Source: Pseudomonadota bacterium (GTDB lineage Bacteria > Pseudomonadota > Gammaproteobacteria > Burkholderiales > Burkholderiaceae_C). Taken from it: DNA of 5,053 nucleotides. A program made the position numbers and the translations under genes. Below the pieces are notes generated by a model. The model was not told the origin of the DNA. It searched no databases and saw nothing but the letters and a program-made list of their open reading frames with translations. The stretch is from the NCBI GenBank assembly GCA_023460715.1, contig JAEWPH010000219.1, positions 1 to 5,053 of the forward strand, written 5' to 3'. Below, in pieces: positions 4,738 to 5,053 of this stretch (positions within the stretch are counted from its first letter, which is position 1; every line of letters starts with the position of its first letter).

Positions 4738-5053
4738 TCAGTCGTACAGCGCCTGCTGCAGCCGCGCGAACTTGGCATCGCCCACCGCGTCGCGGATGCG
4801 GGGCGCCAGCGCCGCCAGCTCGTCGAAACCGCGCACCCCTTCCACCGCCAGATTGAGCCGGAAGCCGCGCAGGCCCAACTCGGCCGTGAGCGCGGTCGCG
4901 ATGGGATAGGCGGCCTGATAGCGGTCCATGGGCGCGCGGGCGCCGGCAGGGGCGGCAGCATCCGCAACCAATGCCGGCTGACCGTCGCCCACCTCTATCG
5001 CGGGCGAAGGCCCTGTGGCCATGCCACCCGGCGCGGCGGTCGCATCCAGCGAT
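4738..5053 (-). CDS. Unrecognised protein, C-terminal part (gene continues past right edge)
   Basis: An open minus-strand frame ending at TGA (4740-4738) and still open at base 5053, giving at least 105 residues. The first ATG in view (5022) is probably internal: it lacks a convincing ribosome binding site, and the frame before it encodes the same Ala/Pro/Gly-rich composition. The visible part has two sections: about 42 residues of flexible, low-complexity linker (S-P-A-I, DAAAPAGARAP), then a compact, probably helical C-terminal module of about 63 residues starting near MDRYQAAYPIATALTAELGL, continuing through GFRLNLAVEGVRGFDELAAL and ending LQQALYD. I see no catalytic motif, membrane segment or cysteine, and do not recognise the family. 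It converges on the FKBP gene across a 126-base gap. A C-terminal domain attached by a linker to a larger sensory, enzymatic or cell-envelope protein is plausible, but no function is claimed. Confidence 0.6.
   Translation of the reverse strand, partial: SLDATAAPGGMATGPSPAIEVGDGQPALVADAAAPAGARAPMDRYQAAYPIATALTAELGLRGFRLNLAVEGVRGFDELAALAPRIRDAVGDAKFARLQQALYD

Overview
The window is GC-rich DNA, strongly biased to G or C at third codon positions. Its gene mix is typical of a betaproteobacterium: a Bug-like secreted binding protein, a CaiB/BaiF CoA-transferase, an HMG-CoA-lyase-like enzyme, a divergent LysR regulator and a short FKBP. I infer the Comamonadaceae (Acidovorax-like), but nothing here fixes the genus.

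Left part (1-2537, minus strand): an apparent catabolic operon read right to left. It holds a pyruvate-carboxyltransferase-fold acyl-CoA lyase (2537 to 1539), then after 41 bases a family III CoA-transferase (1497 to 259), then after 115 bases containing a strong hairpin, the first 47 codons of a secreted protein with a twin-arginine-like signal peptide (143 to beyond base 1), probably a Bug/TctC solute-binding protein. The logic would be to capture a carboxylate in the periplasm, activate it as a CoA thioester, and cleave it by a retro-aldol/Claisen reaction. The substrate is not identified. The lyase keeps the HMG-CoA lyase catalytic set but has changed residues beside the active-site arginine/aspartate.

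Middle (2538-3565): a roughly 110-base divergent control region, then a LysR-type regulator on the plus strand. The control region holds a perfect T-N11-A dyad (TTCCG-AAA-CGGAA). It lies about 64 bases upstream of the transcription start predicted from a good -10 box of the catabolic operon, which is the classic geometry for LysR activation.

Right part (3566-5053): an intergenic region with an AT-rich island carrying two inverted repeats and a good sigma70-like promoter. It leads to a 101-residue HxlR-like winged-helix protein with an intrinsic terminator. Next is a 119-residue FKBP-type peptidyl-prolyl isomerase with all aromatic pocket residues and a textbook terminator. Last is the C-terminal end of an unrecognised minus-strand protein that runs off the right edge.

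I see no rRNA, tRNA, CRISPR array, insertion sequence or phage gene. Most of the window is ordinary accessory metabolism. The points most worth a second look are the regulatory architecture, the altered lyase active site and the AT-rich intergenic element.
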